Source: Dipteris shenzhenensis (Eukaryota; Polypodiophyta; Polypodiopsida; Gleicheniales). From it: 64,000 nucleotides of DNA. Made by a program: the position numbers and the translations under genes. Under the pieces are notes generated by a model, which was not told the DNA's origin, searched no databases, and saw nothing but the letters and a program-made list of their open reading frames with translations. The stretch lies in assembly GCA_047967505.1 (NCBI GenBank), contig CM106539.1; one strand, 5' to 3'. This document shows, one piece after another, positions 19,901 through 29,356 of the stretch. The stretch's first letter is position 1, and each line of letters starts with the position of its first letter.

Positions 19901-21761
19901 TGCAGGCTTAGGACTATAGATGGACAGACTGCCACTCTTTTAGTATAGCCTTGAGAATCCATCCATTTCGCTCAGCTACCAATGATACTCGGCTTCTACA
20001 AAGATCATTGCTTATGGATCTCAGAGGAGGGGTTTACCGAACCACCAGGCTACGCCCAAATTCATCTCCCACATGCACTGAGGATCTCAATTGGATAGCT
20101 CTGAGTATCTTCACACAGGCTATGGGTTGAGACAGGACAAGCATGGGCATCCCACTCAGAGACGGATCTGCAATATGTATAGAGGAGCACTTTGCATTCA
20201 GATGTCCTGTATTCGATGAAATCCGTTGATGACATCACTGTCTTTTCAGCAGTGGATTTGGGCCACTCAGAGAGTTTCTAGCACACCCTCATCATAAACG
20301 CATGGTTGTTTTCCTCCTCAAGGCCCAGAGACATAGAGATCAGCTCATTCGAGCGCAGATGAGAGCACAGGAGGGACCGTCAGAGCTCAGTGCCAATGAC
20401 GATCACAGACTTTTCCTAAGGCAACCCAAGCCAGAGAACCAGAGTGCATGACCCAACAGACTTGACCCCGGGTGAACACACAACCACTGACATCTTCTCT
20501 CTACTCTTTGACATATGGAGACAAACCGCAGGCGTGATGGTAGCACTTGTCAGACATTAGCTTCCATTCAGACGCTATGGAGAGGGGGAAAGGGATCCAG
20601 ACAGACTATGCATGCTGATCAGACGCTATGGAGAGGGGGAAAGGGTTCCATTCAGACGCTATGGAGAGGGGGAAAGGGATCCAGACAGGCTATGCATGCT
20701 GATCAGCAACGATGCCAGCCCTCAGCAAATCCAAAGCCATTGTCAGACGAGCTCCTCTTATCTACCCTCAACCGCCCGGTGGAGTTAGCACACTGAAAAC
20801 ATTTTTGCTTCGCATGGCTTAGGATATTAGCCTTTTAATTATAACCGGTAGATGTTAGAGATTAAAAAATTGTAACCAGTAAGATTGCTCGTGGACATTA
20901 AGCCGTCGTACAGCAGGAATCATGTAGGAGACAACTGTGAGACGTGTTGAGGGAAGCAAAAGAGTAAGATAGCTAGATATGTTTCCAAAAACACAAAGTC
21001 CTAGGTTCATATGCATGGCGGCCAATTTAGTTTGTTCGCTTCCATCACAATTTTGGTGCCGATCGTCCATTGTTAAACCTTTTTTGAAACTTTTGCTTTT
21101 ACGAATCACGATATTCGTCATATCTTCACTCACTATACTGAAAATCAGCAGTCAATTTTTATACACCAAAGTGCGAATAGCTGGTGACTATTTCAAAACG
21201 TCGCCGAAAATGCGTTGGTATTTCGGATGAGGAGTTTTGCAACTTACCAATTTTGTTTGGATCCCTCCAAAATCTAAATTGCTTCCTAGCAGCGCGAGCA
21301 ACTCGATGGCTGCGGTAGTTTTGGAAAGACGATCTTCACTATCAACTTGAGTGCAGGGAAGTGTAGAGTCCTGTATCACCGGCCCACCATTCAGCGTGGA
21401 ATGCAGATTATTGAATTAGATAGTTCGTAAAGCGAGCATTAGAAGAAACATATACTTGAAGCAGCTCTTTTGCCGATTCAGTGCCTGCAAAGGAAGCCAC
21501 TACATGACACACGCGTGGCCAATCCAAGAGTTCCAATGCAAGCGCAGCTGCACTTTTCTGCGGCAACGTCTCGCCTTGGGTGTCAGATGCGAATTCAGCA
21601 ACAAAGCGATGTTGGCACTGGCGTGCGTCCATCTTGAACGAAGACACCGAGTGTTGAATGCAATCGATAAGACGGCTTCGACCACCCAACTCATGTCTCA
21701 ACGTCCAAAGATTTGCGAAATGGTTAGCAGAAGCCGTCTGGATTCTTGTGGATATCTGCAT
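8426..21761 (-). CDS. MUTS2: MutS2-family protein, 5' part (exons 1-4, partial gene)
   Basis: MutS2 is a MutS-related ATPase. Bacterial members limit recombination or act on stalled ribosomes, and plant copies are usually organelle-targeted. Four minus-strand exons are visible: 21761-21456, 21370-21248, 8957-8790 and 8509-8426 (306, 123, 168 and 84 bp, all multiples of 3, with GT-AG introns). Together they encode 227 residues. [20 protein letters not shown] matches the family N-terminus (L-E-x-x-K-V...A-x-x-x-G-x-E). [16 protein letters not shown] and LDFGGI match the next block, and [17 protein letters not shown] matches the conserved IDEDGEVxDxAS block. The first about 55 residues are rich in S, R and A with few acids, like a plastid transit peptide. 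ATPase and Smr exons are not seen and should lie left of the window. Intron 2 carries a complete gypsy element in the same orientation. Confidence 0.8.
8790..8957 (-). CDS. MUTS2: MUTS2 exon 3 (168 bp)
   Basis: The acceptor TTGTTTGCAG ends at 8958, and the donor GTAAGG follows at 8789. The 56 codons begin [20 protein letters not shown] and end LDPLVNT. They align by position with the helical core region of MutS2 that follows the FGGI block of exon 2. The helical segment [16 protein letters not shown] corresponds to the LLYAVKQM-type helix of bacterial MutS2. Phase 0 at both ends. Confidence 0.8.
8997..9203 (+). CDS. Small unrecognised ORF in MUTS2 intron 2
   Basis: An open frame of 68 codons has a basic, helical-looking composition ([20 protein letters not shown]). 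It is antisense to MUTS2 and begins 40 bp from exon 3. No family was recognised. It may be a fragment of a captured exon or of a transposon protein, or chance. Confidence 0.15.
   Translation: MTQYTKRPTAIEDLMQSAASARRRQSKMLNYKMQIEKQLRAKKSMPPKYALQKNFDGPRTCHNQHIDE
9204..9939. other. Intron 2 stretch without recognisable gene
   Basis: Mixed-composition sequence with short frames only. It has no LTR ends, zinc knuckle or polymerase motif. It is probably repeat debris. Confidence 0.45.
9940..10058 (+). repeat. Repeat-family end with (CT)n tail
   Basis: ATCAGGTTTCTTTT, then CTCATAGACC and TTAATAAACT, runs directly into an uninterrupted (CT)n of about 42 bp (10017-10058). The same block order with small differences precedes the (CTTT)n/(CT)n tract at 18568-18660. 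This suggests copies of one repeat whose 3' end is a pyrimidine microsatellite. Confidence 0.5.
10060..10863. other. Intron 2 stretch, charged plus-strand frame but no recognised gene
   Basis: From about 10085 to 10374 the plus strand is open with a charged, helix-prone stretch ([18 protein letters not shown] and an EEEEL block). A weakly similar [12 protein letters not shown] stretch occurs near 20340. This may be a LINE or gag coiled-coil remnant. No function is assigned. Confidence 0.35.
10864..10901. repeat. (TC)n microsatellite
   Basis: Uninterrupted TC dinucleotides follow CGGACGTTAATA, again a TTAATA junction into the pyrimidine tract, as at 10010 and 18625. Confidence 0.9.
10970..10974. 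other. Target-site duplication, left copy (CAATT)
   Basis: CAATT directly precedes the left LTR and is repeated at 18450-18454 directly after the right LTR. Five bases is the usual Ty3/gypsy target duplication. Confidence 0.95.
10975..11403 (-). repeat. 3' LTR of the young gypsy element (429 bp)
   Basis: Minus-strand ends TGTCACGATC...CTTACA. It matches the right LTR (18021-18449) base for base as far as read. A TATA-like TATATAA (minus) lies at 11123-11117. The U3 contains repeated GAAGGGTGTGACCC-like and AGTGTCCCGTCGAAAGG units. Confidence 0.95.
11404..11416 (-). other. Polypurine tract of the young gypsy element
   Basis: The minus strand reads GAGTGGGAGGGGA immediately before the 3' LTR. 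This is the expected position and composition of the plus-strand DNA primer. Confidence 0.85.
11460..11894 (-). CDS. Integrase C-terminus with GPY/F module and chromodomain
   Basis: The 144-codon frame carries the GPY/F module ([15 protein letters not shown], residues 21-35) followed by a chromodomain at about residues 85-138. The latter has PEHILDHR, the aromatic F-L-V-L-W strand and DATWQ. Chromodomains of plant chromoviruses direct integration into marked chromatin. It overlaps the end of the pol frame by 38 bp in another frame and should be continuous with integrase: pol breaks just after FNTGDMV, near 11880, beside a run of four T on the coding strand. It may be a damaged copy, a sequencing indel or a recoding site. 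Confidence 0.85.
   Translation of the reverse strand: MTWCYFVAPHRYKTVKSVFPKLRPRYYGPFWIVKKNSPLSYKLELPPSWGKIHPTFHISWLKTYIPGDEAVPPAGDYVPEIEDDYVLLIPEHILDHRQRETRHRLITEFLVLWRDLDDSDATWQSDEDLQQYRDLLQQYFQNLP
11857..16110 (-). CDS. Ty3/gypsy gag-pol polyprotein (1,417 aa)
   Basis: This single frame encodes capsid and replication enzymes of the element. Residues 45-72 look like a coiled coil and 115-250 form the retrotransposon gag core (AFLWWQRRL at 166-174). A zinc knuckle C368-x2-C371-x3-H375-x4-C380 follows. The protease has active-site D450-S-G. Reverse transcriptase spans about 640-870 with [10 protein letters not shown] and YLDD at 789-792. RNase H carries acidic residues D937, E975 and D1000. 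The integrase zinc finger is H1129, H1137, C1167, C1170, and its catalytic triad is D1200, D1261, E1297 with the usual 35-residue spacing. All key residues are present. ATG 16110 is chosen because MVQTRA is a typical plant gypsy gag start; it overlaps the upstream leader ORF by 14 bp. The frame ends before the GPY/F module. Confidence 0.95.
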   Translation of the reverse strand: MVQTRAQVRAFLTGISDMSHCSREASPEIKESSPKKTPEGNVQSESLLQLQISQLQDSISDLAQKVQQLQDSRSRAHTEDDVTQPDDDADSFPPEVENTELRTLYRLLQASKTKRLDVKLPEAYTGQRNRRTVDQWLAKMRMYFDTVDLTEGKKIALAASLLKDTAFLWWQRRLKDGKSVLTWERFEHVLRKQFVPANADFQARSKLRQLEQTGSLSSYISQFTTLVLEIDGLTEDDRLHAFILGLQPSLRIDVLKANITTTDGAIAYAERITDFLNTGKQSATRTQNSPTAKGARPQDNTRFRKNFGNQGQRQSQDPQKPQKSFAGFQQKQSPKDHVSSSSQSHYRQPQHKGAATDKKNNSSSKGLCTICTGDHRWFDCPKRPKQNSNMEPSTSPKEDATSAQDKKGKAVRMGNTIHLSLASNPEPSLATQVLCVQGSIRGTTVTILIDSGCSHNFLASSVVDKLRLTTSPSLMDYQIELANGTTFLCNTRIKNLSFRIQHYTDKLNFDIMPLSRYDVILGQQWLYDYDPSISFRSHTIQFVHQGKLIELTGSRDSPSTPVASALQVKRWVRKRQAKTSLLLVTAVEETPTKDPPEYLNQPFFQPYLDLFPQELPKQLPPRRPVDHPIELIPGSNPPSKPPYRVSHTQNEEIQRQVTELLDKGHIRPSRSPFGSPVLLVEKKNKSMRLCIDYRALNKLTIKNKYPLPRIDDLFDQLLHATHFSKIDLRSGYHRIRIREGDEYKTAFRTKYGHYECLVMPFGLNNAPATFMTLMNDIFRPFLDKFVIVYLDDILVFSRSLHEHKQHLHQVFEVLRANSLYINIEKSEFFKTQLEYLGHVISAQGISVDPKKVEVIRNWPTPKNVHDVRSFLGLANFYHTKVYQFSEIAAPMSELLKSTAIFQWLPETEYSFQQLKQALTTTPVMAIADPNLPFEVMTDASDIATGAVLMQEGRVIAFDSHKHSDIQTRYPVYDKEFLAVVHAYRSWKHYLMGADSVVKTDHHSLKYIFTQLVMNARQACWVEFLANFHMTIEYLPGLRNVVADALSRLPLASAMVISTLSVDVPNSFKGKYFNDKDFGTAVQVLSKDQPSTSEQKIFSSYSYTDDLLYYQDRVCVPHDKDVRRLLLKEHHVVPYAAHPGINKTYRLLSATYYWPQMKRDVINMVTSCLSCQQMKASRRLPIGLLQPLPIPTERWESISMDFITTLPRSSRGNTQIMVIVDRLSKMAHFVACKSSAQAPDIAKLFIQHIFRHHGLPKNIISDRDPKFTSHFWISLFESLGTTLLFSSAYHPESDGQTERVNQVLEEMLRHYVQSRLAAWEEYLSLLEFAYNNSFHSAISMTPFQAAYKHTPIVPTNFVLQHRVALADQLVQEMQDILLQVRDHMRKAQERYQRSANKHRRHLEFNTGDMVLFCSPTSL
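16097..16740 (-). CDS. Accessory leader ORF upstream of gag, one frame break
   Basis: ATG 16740 opens a 164-codon frame ([17 protein letters not shown]...). The first about 110 residues are mixed and aromatic-rich ([32 protein letters not shown]). The sequence then becomes proline/serine-rich. The proline-rich character continues in a second frame (from 16465, for example [20 protein letters not shown]) that ends with TAG at 16099-16097, 14 bp inside gag. A frame break between about 16440 and 16380 would join the two into roughly 210 residues. No family was recognised. Chromoviruses usually have no sense ORF before gag. It is either an accessory protein or a captured host fragment. Confidence 0.45.
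16741..18007 (-). other. Long untranslated leader with iterated motifs
   Basis: About 1.27 kb lies between the PBS and the leader ORF. At 17166-17375 the plus strand carries GTACGG or its complement at least ten times. At 17575-17790 units resembling GGGTGTGACCC or GTATGTCCC recur every 25-35 bp and resemble repeated units in the LTR U3. No coding potential was recognised. Confidence 0.6.
18008..18019 (-). other. Primer-binding site, initiator Met-tRNA type
   Basis: The minus strand reads TGGTATCAGAGC one base inside the 5' LTR. This is the classic plant PBS. Confidence 0.95.
18021..18449 (-). repeat. 5' LTR of the young gypsy element (429 bp)
   Basis: The ends TG...CA match the 3' LTR. A minus-strand TATATAA at 18169-18163 sits about 280 bp into the LTR and is the likely promoter, which would put transcription start near 18135. 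It is flanked on the outside by the CAATT target duplication at 18450-18454. Confidence 0.95.
18568..18660 (+). repeat. Repeat-family end with (CTTT)n/(CT)n tail
   Basis: ATCAGGTTTCTTTT, CTCATCGACC and ATTAATAAACT lead into CTTT and CT repeats. It is homologous to the block at about 9965-10058. Confidence 0.5.
18661..20000 (+). pseudogene. LINE ORF2 (reverse transcriptase) pseudogene
   Basis: Plus-strand frames with stops give the N-terminal RT block [11 protein letters not shown] and RNIMIGHV (about 19320-19390). [20 protein letters not shown] and [15 protein letters not shown] follow (about 19456-19603, including the first catalytic Asp of FVDF). [20 protein letters not shown] is at about 19713-19772. 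The YADD block is not seen. LINE RT copies element RNA at nicked target DNA. The copy has several stops and is antisense to MUTS2, within its intron 2. Its left boundary is uncertain. Confidence 0.75.
20001..20563. other. Intron 2 stretch, probably LINE 3' debris
   Basis: It has short frames only. A charged stretch near 20340-20380 resembles the one at 10140-10200. No boundary or tail is evident. Confidence 0.35.
20564..20711. repeat. 84-bp duplication with an internal repeated block
   Basis: CAGACGCTATGGAGAGGGGG occurs at 20569, 20620 and 20653. Units 20564-20647 and 20648-20711 share ATTCAGACGCTATGG...GGATCCAGACAG and CTATGCATGCTGATCAG. Confidence 0.85.
20712..21247. other. MUTS2 intron 2, 5' end; no gene recognised
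   Basis: Ordinary intronic sequence next to the exon 2 donor. A minus-strand open frame of 92 codons (21133-20855) has no recognisable domain. Confidence 0.5.
21248..21370 (-). CDS. MUTS2: MUTS2 exon 2 (123 bp)
   Basis: The acceptor GGTGATACAG ends at 21371, and the donor GTAAGT follows at 21247. The 41 codons read [20 protein letters not shown]...[10 protein letters not shown], the second conserved block of the MutS2 N-terminus. Phase 0 at both ends, and in frame with exon 3 across 12.3 kb. Confidence 0.85.
21456..21761 (-). CDS. MUTS2: MUTS2 exon 1 (306 bp) with likely transit peptide
   Basis: The first in-frame ATG (21761-21759) is taken as the start. The open frame extends 27 codons further up without another ATG. 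The donor GTATAT follows CAA at 21456. Residues 1-55 are rich in S, T, R, Q and H with few acids, as in plastid transit peptides. [20 protein letters not shown] and [13 protein letters not shown] are the family N-terminal block. Codon use is more CpG-rich than the surrounding repeats. Confidence 0.8.
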
Positions 21762-22000
21762 CCTGACGCTGATGCTGGAGCTCGAACCAACAGAGCATAT
21801 CTCAACGCCTTCCTCGCGAAATTGGAATTGCGCTGAAAGCAAATCGTGCTTGCTTCTTTCTCATCAGCGACGTCGCGCTCTCCCGCGCGAAGTGCCCATT
21901 TTCAATTGCGCATTTGCTTCTGTCTGTCTGTCTGCCTGCTTCATCAGCATCATTGTCGAGGTTCCTCTTGTCTACTCCATCTCGTTGATACTTCTTCACT
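21762..22000 (-). promoter_or_regulatory. Probable MUTS2 5' UTR and core promoter
   Basis: The region immediately upstream of the MUTS2 start is unusually CpG-rich for this window (for example CGACGTCGCGCTCTCCCGCG near 21868-21887). It contains a palindromic GACGTC at 21869-21874. No clear TATA box was seen, which would fit a housekeeping promoter. Confidence 0.4.
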
Positions 22001-22125
22001 CTTCGCTATGGTCTGTTAATATGCCAGAGCGTAACTGGTGGCTTCTCATTAGAGGATGATGACAACCCGAGGCACAGATGTAGGCTAGTGTATTAATTCA
22101 TGTAGAGTGGTAATGAAATAAGCCT

Positions 22126-22490
22126 CTACGGAGCACTCAAAACGAAGTAAACAACAAAAAAAAACAAAAGGTAACATACACAGCCATGGAGAAATTGACA
22201 AGTTGTGTGAAATGTTTTGAGAGAGAGAGAGAGAGAGAGAGAATCACGAGGAACTTCTCCATGATTCACCTTCTCAAAGGATTCTTCCTTGTATAAGTGT
22301 GTGTGTGTGAGAGTAGAAGAGAGAGCATCAAAAGAAAAAAAAAAGTGTGTCCGGGTGTGTGTTTCAACCCTCCCCAAAAAAAGAGCATACGCACGCACGT
22401 GTGTGTGTGTGTGTAATATAAACAATCCTGGCTTTCACTATTTATAAAAAAAGTGTGTGTGTGTGTGTGTGAGAGAGAGAAAATGGAATT
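22126..22490. repeat. Microsatellite cluster (GA and TG runs)
   Basis: (GA)n lies at 22219-22242. (TG)n tracts lie near 22297-22310, 22399-22414 and 22454-22471, with GA runs and short poly-A stretches between. Apparent Leu/Ser- or His/Thr-repeat frames here are artefacts. Confidence 0.85.
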
Positions 22491-24159
22491 ATTGTCCTTA
22501 AATGTTGTGGGTTCAAATTTAATACTCCCATCAAAATTGAACCATATAGTTAATTCCATCATTTGGATAAAGTGTACCACATACTAATAAATATTTCTGA
22601 GGTTGCCAATAATTGAAACAAGGAGGAGCGGTGAGGAAGAGTAAAGTGGGTCAATCCCACTTGGGCTCTAGTCGGGCAAGGCCGCCTTAGAAAAAACTTT
22701 TGTAAGTACCTCTTCTTTCACTCTTTTAGTTTGTAATTATGGGTAGCATGTCAATCACTAAAATTAACTTGTACTCTTATAATGAAAATGGGCCAAGAAT
22801 GTACAGATGAGGAGTACAGGTATGCATACAACAATAACACAGAAGCTCTACTGACCTGCTCATAGAGAGAGGAGAATTTCTACCCTTCCTCAATGTATAA
22901 GCCCTCATTACATTTATTTATTTTTAAATGCTCTCAAATATATATATACTAACCATGCAAATCGTGTGCCAGCTAGTTGAACAGAAGGGTGGAGATGAAT
23001 ACTTGAGAGAAGCTCACCAAGAGAATGCTACAGCATGTGGAGAGGGCACCAATGGGGGTGATGATAGTGGAGAGGGCACGAGTGGGAGTGATGATAGTAG
23101 AGAGGACGAGGATGGGAGCAGAGAGGGCTAGCACTACATTCTACCCATCTGCATGTTGATGACAGACATACGGAGACAGTGCAAACTTGTATATAGTGTC
23201 AATATTTTACCTCATGCGATGTAATAGGGCAATTTTGTAATCAGCAATTCTAAACAATACAATACAATGGCCACTACAGTCTAATACATACCTTTACAAA
23301 AGGGCTGATTAGGGGTTGGCCAGCTGCCCTTAAAAATTTTTGACGATAAATTTTAGCCTCGATATTGCATCAAAACACTCAAGATTTTTTATCAACGTCG
23401 ATATTACCATCAAAAAATCTATCATCATCAGCATCGATATTACCGTTGAAAAAAGCATCAAAAACGGGTTGCAAAAAACTCAAGAAACCGTCGATGTGCC
23501 CATCAATATTAACGCTACTATTAGCTTCAAAAATGTAGATATCATATTAGGAAAAGATGGAGGGCCTTTAGGTTAGACAAAAAATAGAGATCCTCCAATG
23601 AGAGAGAGAATCCAACCATCAACACTCCACCCTCTATAGTTAGGATGTGCCTTCATTACTATGAAGAATTGCATTCACATTCTTTAGTTTATTTATTTAT
23701 CAAGCTAGATTTCTATCCTTCATAGACAACATCACACACATCCACATGCACCTAAGGCTCATGCATCTTTCTCTCTCTCCTTTTGTTCATCATATGATTT
23801 AGCTTTAGATCAACAATTCACATGATATTGAGGGGTAATTGTTCATTGCATTTGTAAATCTTAAAAGATTATTTTGTAATCTTTTGAGGTTCTAGTTATA
23901 TGAGGTCGTGGCTTGCTCTTGCAAGTCCACCCTCACTACAAGATCAATGTTACGTTGGAAATGCTTTTCTTTAATTTTAAAAAATACTTTCTCTCTCTAG
24001 TGATGCTGGACACACTAACATTTTGAAGTTCCCGCTCTTGTTTTCTAGTGTGTTATAAATGCTACATCAAATCAGAAAACAAATAAACTGACATTTTGAA
24101 GTTCTCGCTCGAGCGTTTTTGAGTGTGTCATAAATGTCCTCTCGGAGAGGTCAAAACAA
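22491..24159. other. Stretch without recognisable gene
   Basis: A 33-bp imperfect repeat at 23037-23105 encodes Gly/Asp-rich units in one frame. At 23340-23560 there are many TCGATATTAC/ATCAA iterations in an AT-rich block of unclear origin. No conserved domain was recognised. Confidence 0.45.
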
Positions 24160-24335
24160 CCAAAATAGGCACCTGATAGGAGTGTGCTTAAGAAAGTGAT
24201 TTGGGCACTTGGCCCTTGGACCAAAATAGGCACCTGATAGGAGTGTGCTTAAGAAAGCAATTTGGGCACAAGTGTCCAAGGGCCAAGTGCCCAAATCACT
24301 TTCTTAAGCACACTCCTATCAGGCGCCTGTTTTGG
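24160..24335. repeat. Long hairpin: 60-bp inverted repeat, 56-bp loop
   Basis: 24160-24219 and 24276-24335 are reverse complements over 60 bp with about two mismatches. The loop contains a further direct copy of the left arm's first about 50 bp (24221-24269). Such a structure could fold as RNA into a near-perfect stem or be a remnant of a small inverted-repeat transposon. Confidence 0.9.
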
Positions 24336-26080
24336 TCGTTTTGGCCCCTTCTCTAGGAGGCCAAATTTAGTGATTCAAAAGTCGTTTTGGGGGTTTTCAC
24401 TTGCTTCAAGCACAATGGCCTTACCAACTAAATCCCAATACGTACCATGTGATAATCCAATAATAATGCGATATGCATTGTTGCAAATCCTCCTCCCATT
24501 CACAATAGCACTAATCTTTTGTCTAAACTTGGCCTTCTCTTGTCATTTTTTAGAAAGCATGAGAATATTGTGAGAAGATATTCAATTCTTTCGCTTCCTC
24601 TTCTTTGCCACGCATTTTCGCTACATTGTGCTTGATGTTGCACAAGTGAATGAAGCGCATACATTTGCATTTACAACAATGAAGTTCCAATGCATTGACC
24701 ATGTTCTCTTCATTCTCTTTGATTGCATTTGTCAATTGGTATGGATTCGCTATCTCTTCATGCATCTGTATTTCTTTTTTTCTTCCCTGTGCACATAGTT
24801 TGTTGTATTTGTATTGTTTTCTCCCTCACAAATGTCTATCACATTGGATCCATGCCATATTGCATCCTTCATCAATTCACACTTGAAAATGTTTACAAGA
24901 TTTAAACTCATCTATATTCCTGAGAAAACATCACTCATTGGCACACCTTGCATGGTTGTTGTAACTCTACAACTTCTCTCACCAAGGTTGTCAATATACA
25001 TGAACTCATCCATGCGTGATAAAACATTGCTCTATTAGAACCTTTTCCTTTCTTAGTGTGCATCAATTCATCTACTCCGGACATTTGGAACCTTCAAATT
25101 CTCAAATAGAAGCTATTTTTTTCCTTCCATATTATAATATATCTTGTCTTTTCCATTGAAAGTCACACACTTGCTCTTAATCTCCATATTTCAATTGCAT
25201 GGTCTATCTCATAACCTTGCCTACCTCATAGTAGGTATCATCAATACCATCTTGAGTGGCTTTCAAGACTCTGATCTTTACAAATGAGAACTGCTACGAT
25301 TGTCCACAGCCCAATACTTTTTCAAGTGGCTTGTGCTCTAGTGGTTCATGAAGCAAGCATTGATACCCCCCCAATGGAATCGAGTGGCCCACGTGTGAAG
25401 AGTGTGGAGGATGTGGCCACCAAGAGACTAAGGTTGGGTTCAGACCAAACCCGCCCAAGAAGAAAATGGTGAGGAAGATGGGCGCAAGTCTGGCAATTCA
25501 CACCATGGGTGGACATGATTTAAATGACTACTATCATTTAATTTCAACAAAGGTTGATTGGCTTAGTGCTGAGGAGAATCTCTTTAACTCTGACAATAGG
25601 GTTTTAACCCCCAATAAGGGTGTTTCATGCGATATTCTTATCAGGGCCCACCACCTTCGACGGCCTACTTCAGTCGGATGAATTCTTGTGCCCGCCCAAT
25701 TTGGGCCCCTTCACATATTGGACCACATGGCCGATTGAATGTGCATCTTAGTGTTGAAAGGCATCTGGGTAGGTGGTGTGAACCCACCCTAGTTGTATCG
25801 AGTATCTCATACTTGTCATCATCCATCTTCAAGCAATCATCAAGAAAGTTCTCCAAAAAGCTGCCCAAAAGAAGTTGAAATGTGAGACCATACTCCAGAG
25901 GTGGTAGAAACTCGAAGAAGAGCAAGGAAATGTGCAGGCCTTGCATCTCCTCACACTTTTCATGGCCTTTCTTTACACACTTATGGATAATCTCATGCAT
26001 TAATGTGTACCACGTCAATGATTCTCTCTAGTTTGGTTACCTACCCTTCTCTTCCCTTACTTTCATTCTTTTTCTACAAT
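24336..26080. other. Stretch without recognisable gene
   Basis: AT-rich with short frames. No polymerase, gag or LTR signature was recognised. Confidence 0.4.
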
Positions 26081-26640
26081 GGTGGACATTCTTGTCTTCT
26101 ATAGTCGAATGGATGAGAATCTACAAGAGTACCTTATTGCATTCAAAAGCTAGTTTGTGTCTCTAAATATCCTCATGCATGATCGATGGTTATTTGTGCT
26201 TCCTTTGTTCTTGGATGGTTTTGCAAAGGTTTGGTATGAGAAGCAGACTGATGTGGTTCAATAGAGCTGGACACATTTGATGCAGCATTGGTCGAGTGGC
26301 TTTTGCAAGGATGAGGAGCCTGAGAATGAGCATCTGTTGATAGGAAGGTAGGGAGAAGGGGACACGGCATGCCGATGTGTGGATCAGGCGACTAGACTCC
26401 TAGATTGTCTAATTGTTATGCAATCAGATGATGAGGGTTTCATTTTTGGATTGACTCGGTATGTGTTGATCCAAATGGTGTTTGGTGCAGCGGATGAGTT
26501 TTGCCTCAAGTCGAAATGGACTATTTCGACAACCGTGGAGCATGCAAAGGTAATTGCAAAAAAGTTTGACAAAATGTCTGATGATCGTGTTATCCTTCCT
26601 CCTTCCCTATGTGCATCTAATATCAAGGTGCTCATGATGG
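26081..26640 (+). pseudogene. Retrotransposon gag-like remnant
   Basis: The plus-strand frame with two TAG stops reads ENLQEYLIAFKS, then LPLFLDGFAKVWYEKQTDVV and SWTHLMQHW. This matches the capsid core pattern of plant LTR elements (F...F, then LFLxGxAxxWY, then SWxxL). A frame continuing at 26379-26651 has no recognised domain. No zinc knuckle or LTR is linked with confidence. Confidence 0.45.
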
Positions 26641-28319
26641 ATCTGCCTTGATAAAACCTCTTCCTCTAGGCCATCTCATCCTCCTCCTCAGTAGTCTATA
26701 TCTCCTATCCCAATTGTTGTTCCATCATGTATTGATCTTGAGAGGAATGTTGATGAGCTTCGTATTGAACTTGGTGGGCTTGAAAAGTAAGGCTACAACT
26801 GCTCAACGAGATAAGTCAAAGGTGGTTTTTTCATGGTTGCAATCAAAAATTGCATTACCACTTAGAGTGCCCTAATCTTCCTCTGGTGCAAGTTTTGGAT
26901 AGATCTAACACTGAGATAGAAGACTCTGATGTTGAAGAGATAATGCCTATTAAGGAGCCTTCATCTAGAAAAGCCCCAGAAGAAATGACAAGAGTAATGG
27001 ATCCCCTCCCCCTATACAATGAGATGCACCTCATAGGAGTACATTAGTGTCTATGATCCATCAGTGACACACAAGGGTAAGTATGTATACACCCTCAAAT
27101 CTCATGGTTCCATAAGAAACATCTTCCATAAGAGTCTGCTACCTGTGGCATTAGTAGTGTTTATGGGATATGCCATACAAGACATATAAGAAGAATGCAA
27201 CCAAGTATGGGGAGAACTCACAAAACCCATGGAAGTTGCAACAAAACCTAAGGATATGGTTGACGTGGAAGAAATTGAATAAACTTTTCCTTCCTTAGTA
27301 CATTGTCTCTATTTCACGGATGATGGGCCATACATGGAGCTTGAATCTGAAGTGAAGGTGTTGAATGATGCATTGCCAATTGAAGAAGCCTTTCCCTTAG
27401 ATATTTTTTATTTTGGTTTCATAGATGGAGACATACCTTGATGAGCATGATAAAGTGGAGCATTGGTTGCAACATGATGGCGATTATGTTTTGAAGAGCA
27501 CTAGAGATCCCCCTCCATACTGGGGGGAGGATGTGTTGGAGGTCTTTCCCTCCCAAACTGGGGGGAGTGGCCCACTTTTGAGTATTGATGCAGCACCTAT
27601 GTTTTGTGGCCCTTTTGAACAATGAATGGTTTGTATTTCATCCAATTCATGTGGATATGACATTGACACCACCATTTTATTTGATCACGATGGAGATTTT
27701 ATCTACAATTTGCCCAGAGATGCTGTGAATTCCATGCCGGGGGGGGGGACTATGGAAAAGTTGCTAAGGAAAATGTGATATGTAAAGATTATAAGAGTGG
27801 ATGTAGCATTCGGAGTATAGAATATTGTGTGCTAGGGACCCAAGGTTGAGGTAGCAGGGCATGTCCATGTGCCAGCCTTCCAAGTAAGAGGACCCATAGG
27901 TGTGTTATGCTCATACTCTATGGAAATAATAGAATAGTATGCAAAAGGTGCATGAGGTGGCAAGGCATGCCACCCCTCCACCTAGGTTATTAATGGGATA
28001 CATCGTATAAAATGGGTGAGAGCCAAAGGTGGCAAATAATATCGTGCAATCCCTTCCATGTGGGGTAGAGTGGTTGTGTATAGTCCAAGAGATAATATTT
28101 CAATAAGGGAAAGAGTAGGTTGAGGTGGCAAGCATCTTTTTTCCAGCCCTCCACTTGTCGTCCTAGATGCTTTTATATATTATTAAATGAGGGGGGATCC
28201 ATGCGATACCTTAGACTTAGGATAAGGACATTTGATTTTTGAGCCAATGTATTGTCATATGCTATTGACATGCACATCCTCCTTGCGAGATGCCTTCACA
28301 CTCACATTATGCATGACGA
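26641..28319. other. Stretch with short frames, no recognised gene
   Basis: Plus-strand frames such as 26850-27047 and 27425-27625 are acidic or mixed. One stretch near 27040-27190 (VSIYDPSVTHKGKYVYTLK) is open across a stop but not recognised. A run of ten G occurs near 27740. Likely transposon pol debris. Confidence 0.35.
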
Positions 28320-28662
28320 AATATTAATTTATTGGGAGAGCCCTGGACAAATATGAAGAGGGAGAGGAGAAGAGTGGAGATGAGGAGAGAGGGCACAACT
28401 AGGGAGCACACCACAAATGACTAACTGTACCTTTATTAGTTGAAAATAATGAATATTTATAAAACCCTTTAGGGTTTGAGTTAGCGTTTTCAACCCCTAA
28501 CCCATAAATGACTAGTTGTTCACTATATTAGATGAAAAGAATTAATTTATACAAACCCCTTTAGGGTTAGTGTTAGGGTCTCCAACCCTCGTACCTTTTT
28601 AGCACTCTTTGTGTTAGTGCCATGCACAAATGATCACATGATGTTGAGATGAATTCTCAACA
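28320..28662 (-). repeat. Probable copia 3' LTR (left boundary uncertain)
   Basis: On the minus strand a purine stretch (TTAGGGAAGG) is followed by TGTTGAGAATTCATC at 28662, the expected PPT-LTR junction after copia RNase H. Inside, a block of about 75 bp containing CCCTTTAGGGTT is duplicated (28430-28500 and 28505-28590). Confidence 0.4.
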
Positions 28663-29356
28663 CCTTCCCTAAGACCAACATCATGAAGTAGGCCTTCCCT
28701 CAAGATGATGACTATAGGGAAGGAAACAAGGACTAAACATTTGACTAATGCTTGAGTAGATTGATGATCACAATATATTGTTATTGGCTTTGACTCATAA
28801 AAGTAATCTATTTCTAACAATAGCATTCTAAGCCATATAGCCTCGCATGCACCTGTTGTGAGTGCCATATGTTCTACTTTTATTGAAGTCAAAGAAATAG
28901 TTGGTTGCTTGTTTGAAAACCATGATATAGCACCTGAACAAGGAAAAATGCATATCCTTGTGTGGATCTTCTAGTCTCATGATCTCCTGCATAGTCACTG
29001 TCATAGTATCCACGGAAGCTTGGATGGCTTATGCAGAGGGTGGTGAAGGTGATTGGAGGCATGAGGAGGTATGAGGGGAGAATGGAGGGCAATAAATGGT
29101 GGCAGTCCCAATCGCATACAGCAATGGGGTGAGGCCAGTGGAGGGGAAGCGTGAGGGAGATAATTTCAAGGTGCAAAATCCATGTAGCATGTTTGCCATA
29201 GGTTGAAGATGGATAGAGATTTAAATTTAAGGAATTCATATTTAATCCTTTTACATTGGTGGAGAGATTTCCTCTAGCAGAAAGTTGTGTGGAAATAGAG
29301 GAAAAGAAATGGTTACAAAGCTCATCTAACCTACCTATAATAGGAGAGCATCCCAA
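28663..29356 (-). pseudogene. Ty1/copia pol remnant (RNase H domain)
   Basis: The minus-strand frame reads YYDSDYAGDHETRRSTQGYA (near 29020-28960) and, in a second frame, VEHMALTTGACEAIWLRMLL and ITIYCDHQSTQAL. These are the D-x-D-x-A-G, E-A-x-W-L-R and Y-C-D-N-Q-S signatures of copia RNase H, which degrades the RNA strand during reverse transcription. Frames are broken between blocks, and a catalytic Glu is replaced in EYIALTE (here HMALTTG). Integrase and RT are not recognised upstream. Confidence 0.75.

Noticed and set aside
20515-20796. Plus-strand ORF with [10 protein letters not shown] repeats
   Set aside because: It is simply the translation of the 84-bp tandem duplication, with no start context or flanking coding sequence.
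22126-22580. Leu/Ser- and His/Thr-repeat open frames
   Set aside because: Produced by GA and TG microsatellites; no conserved residues.
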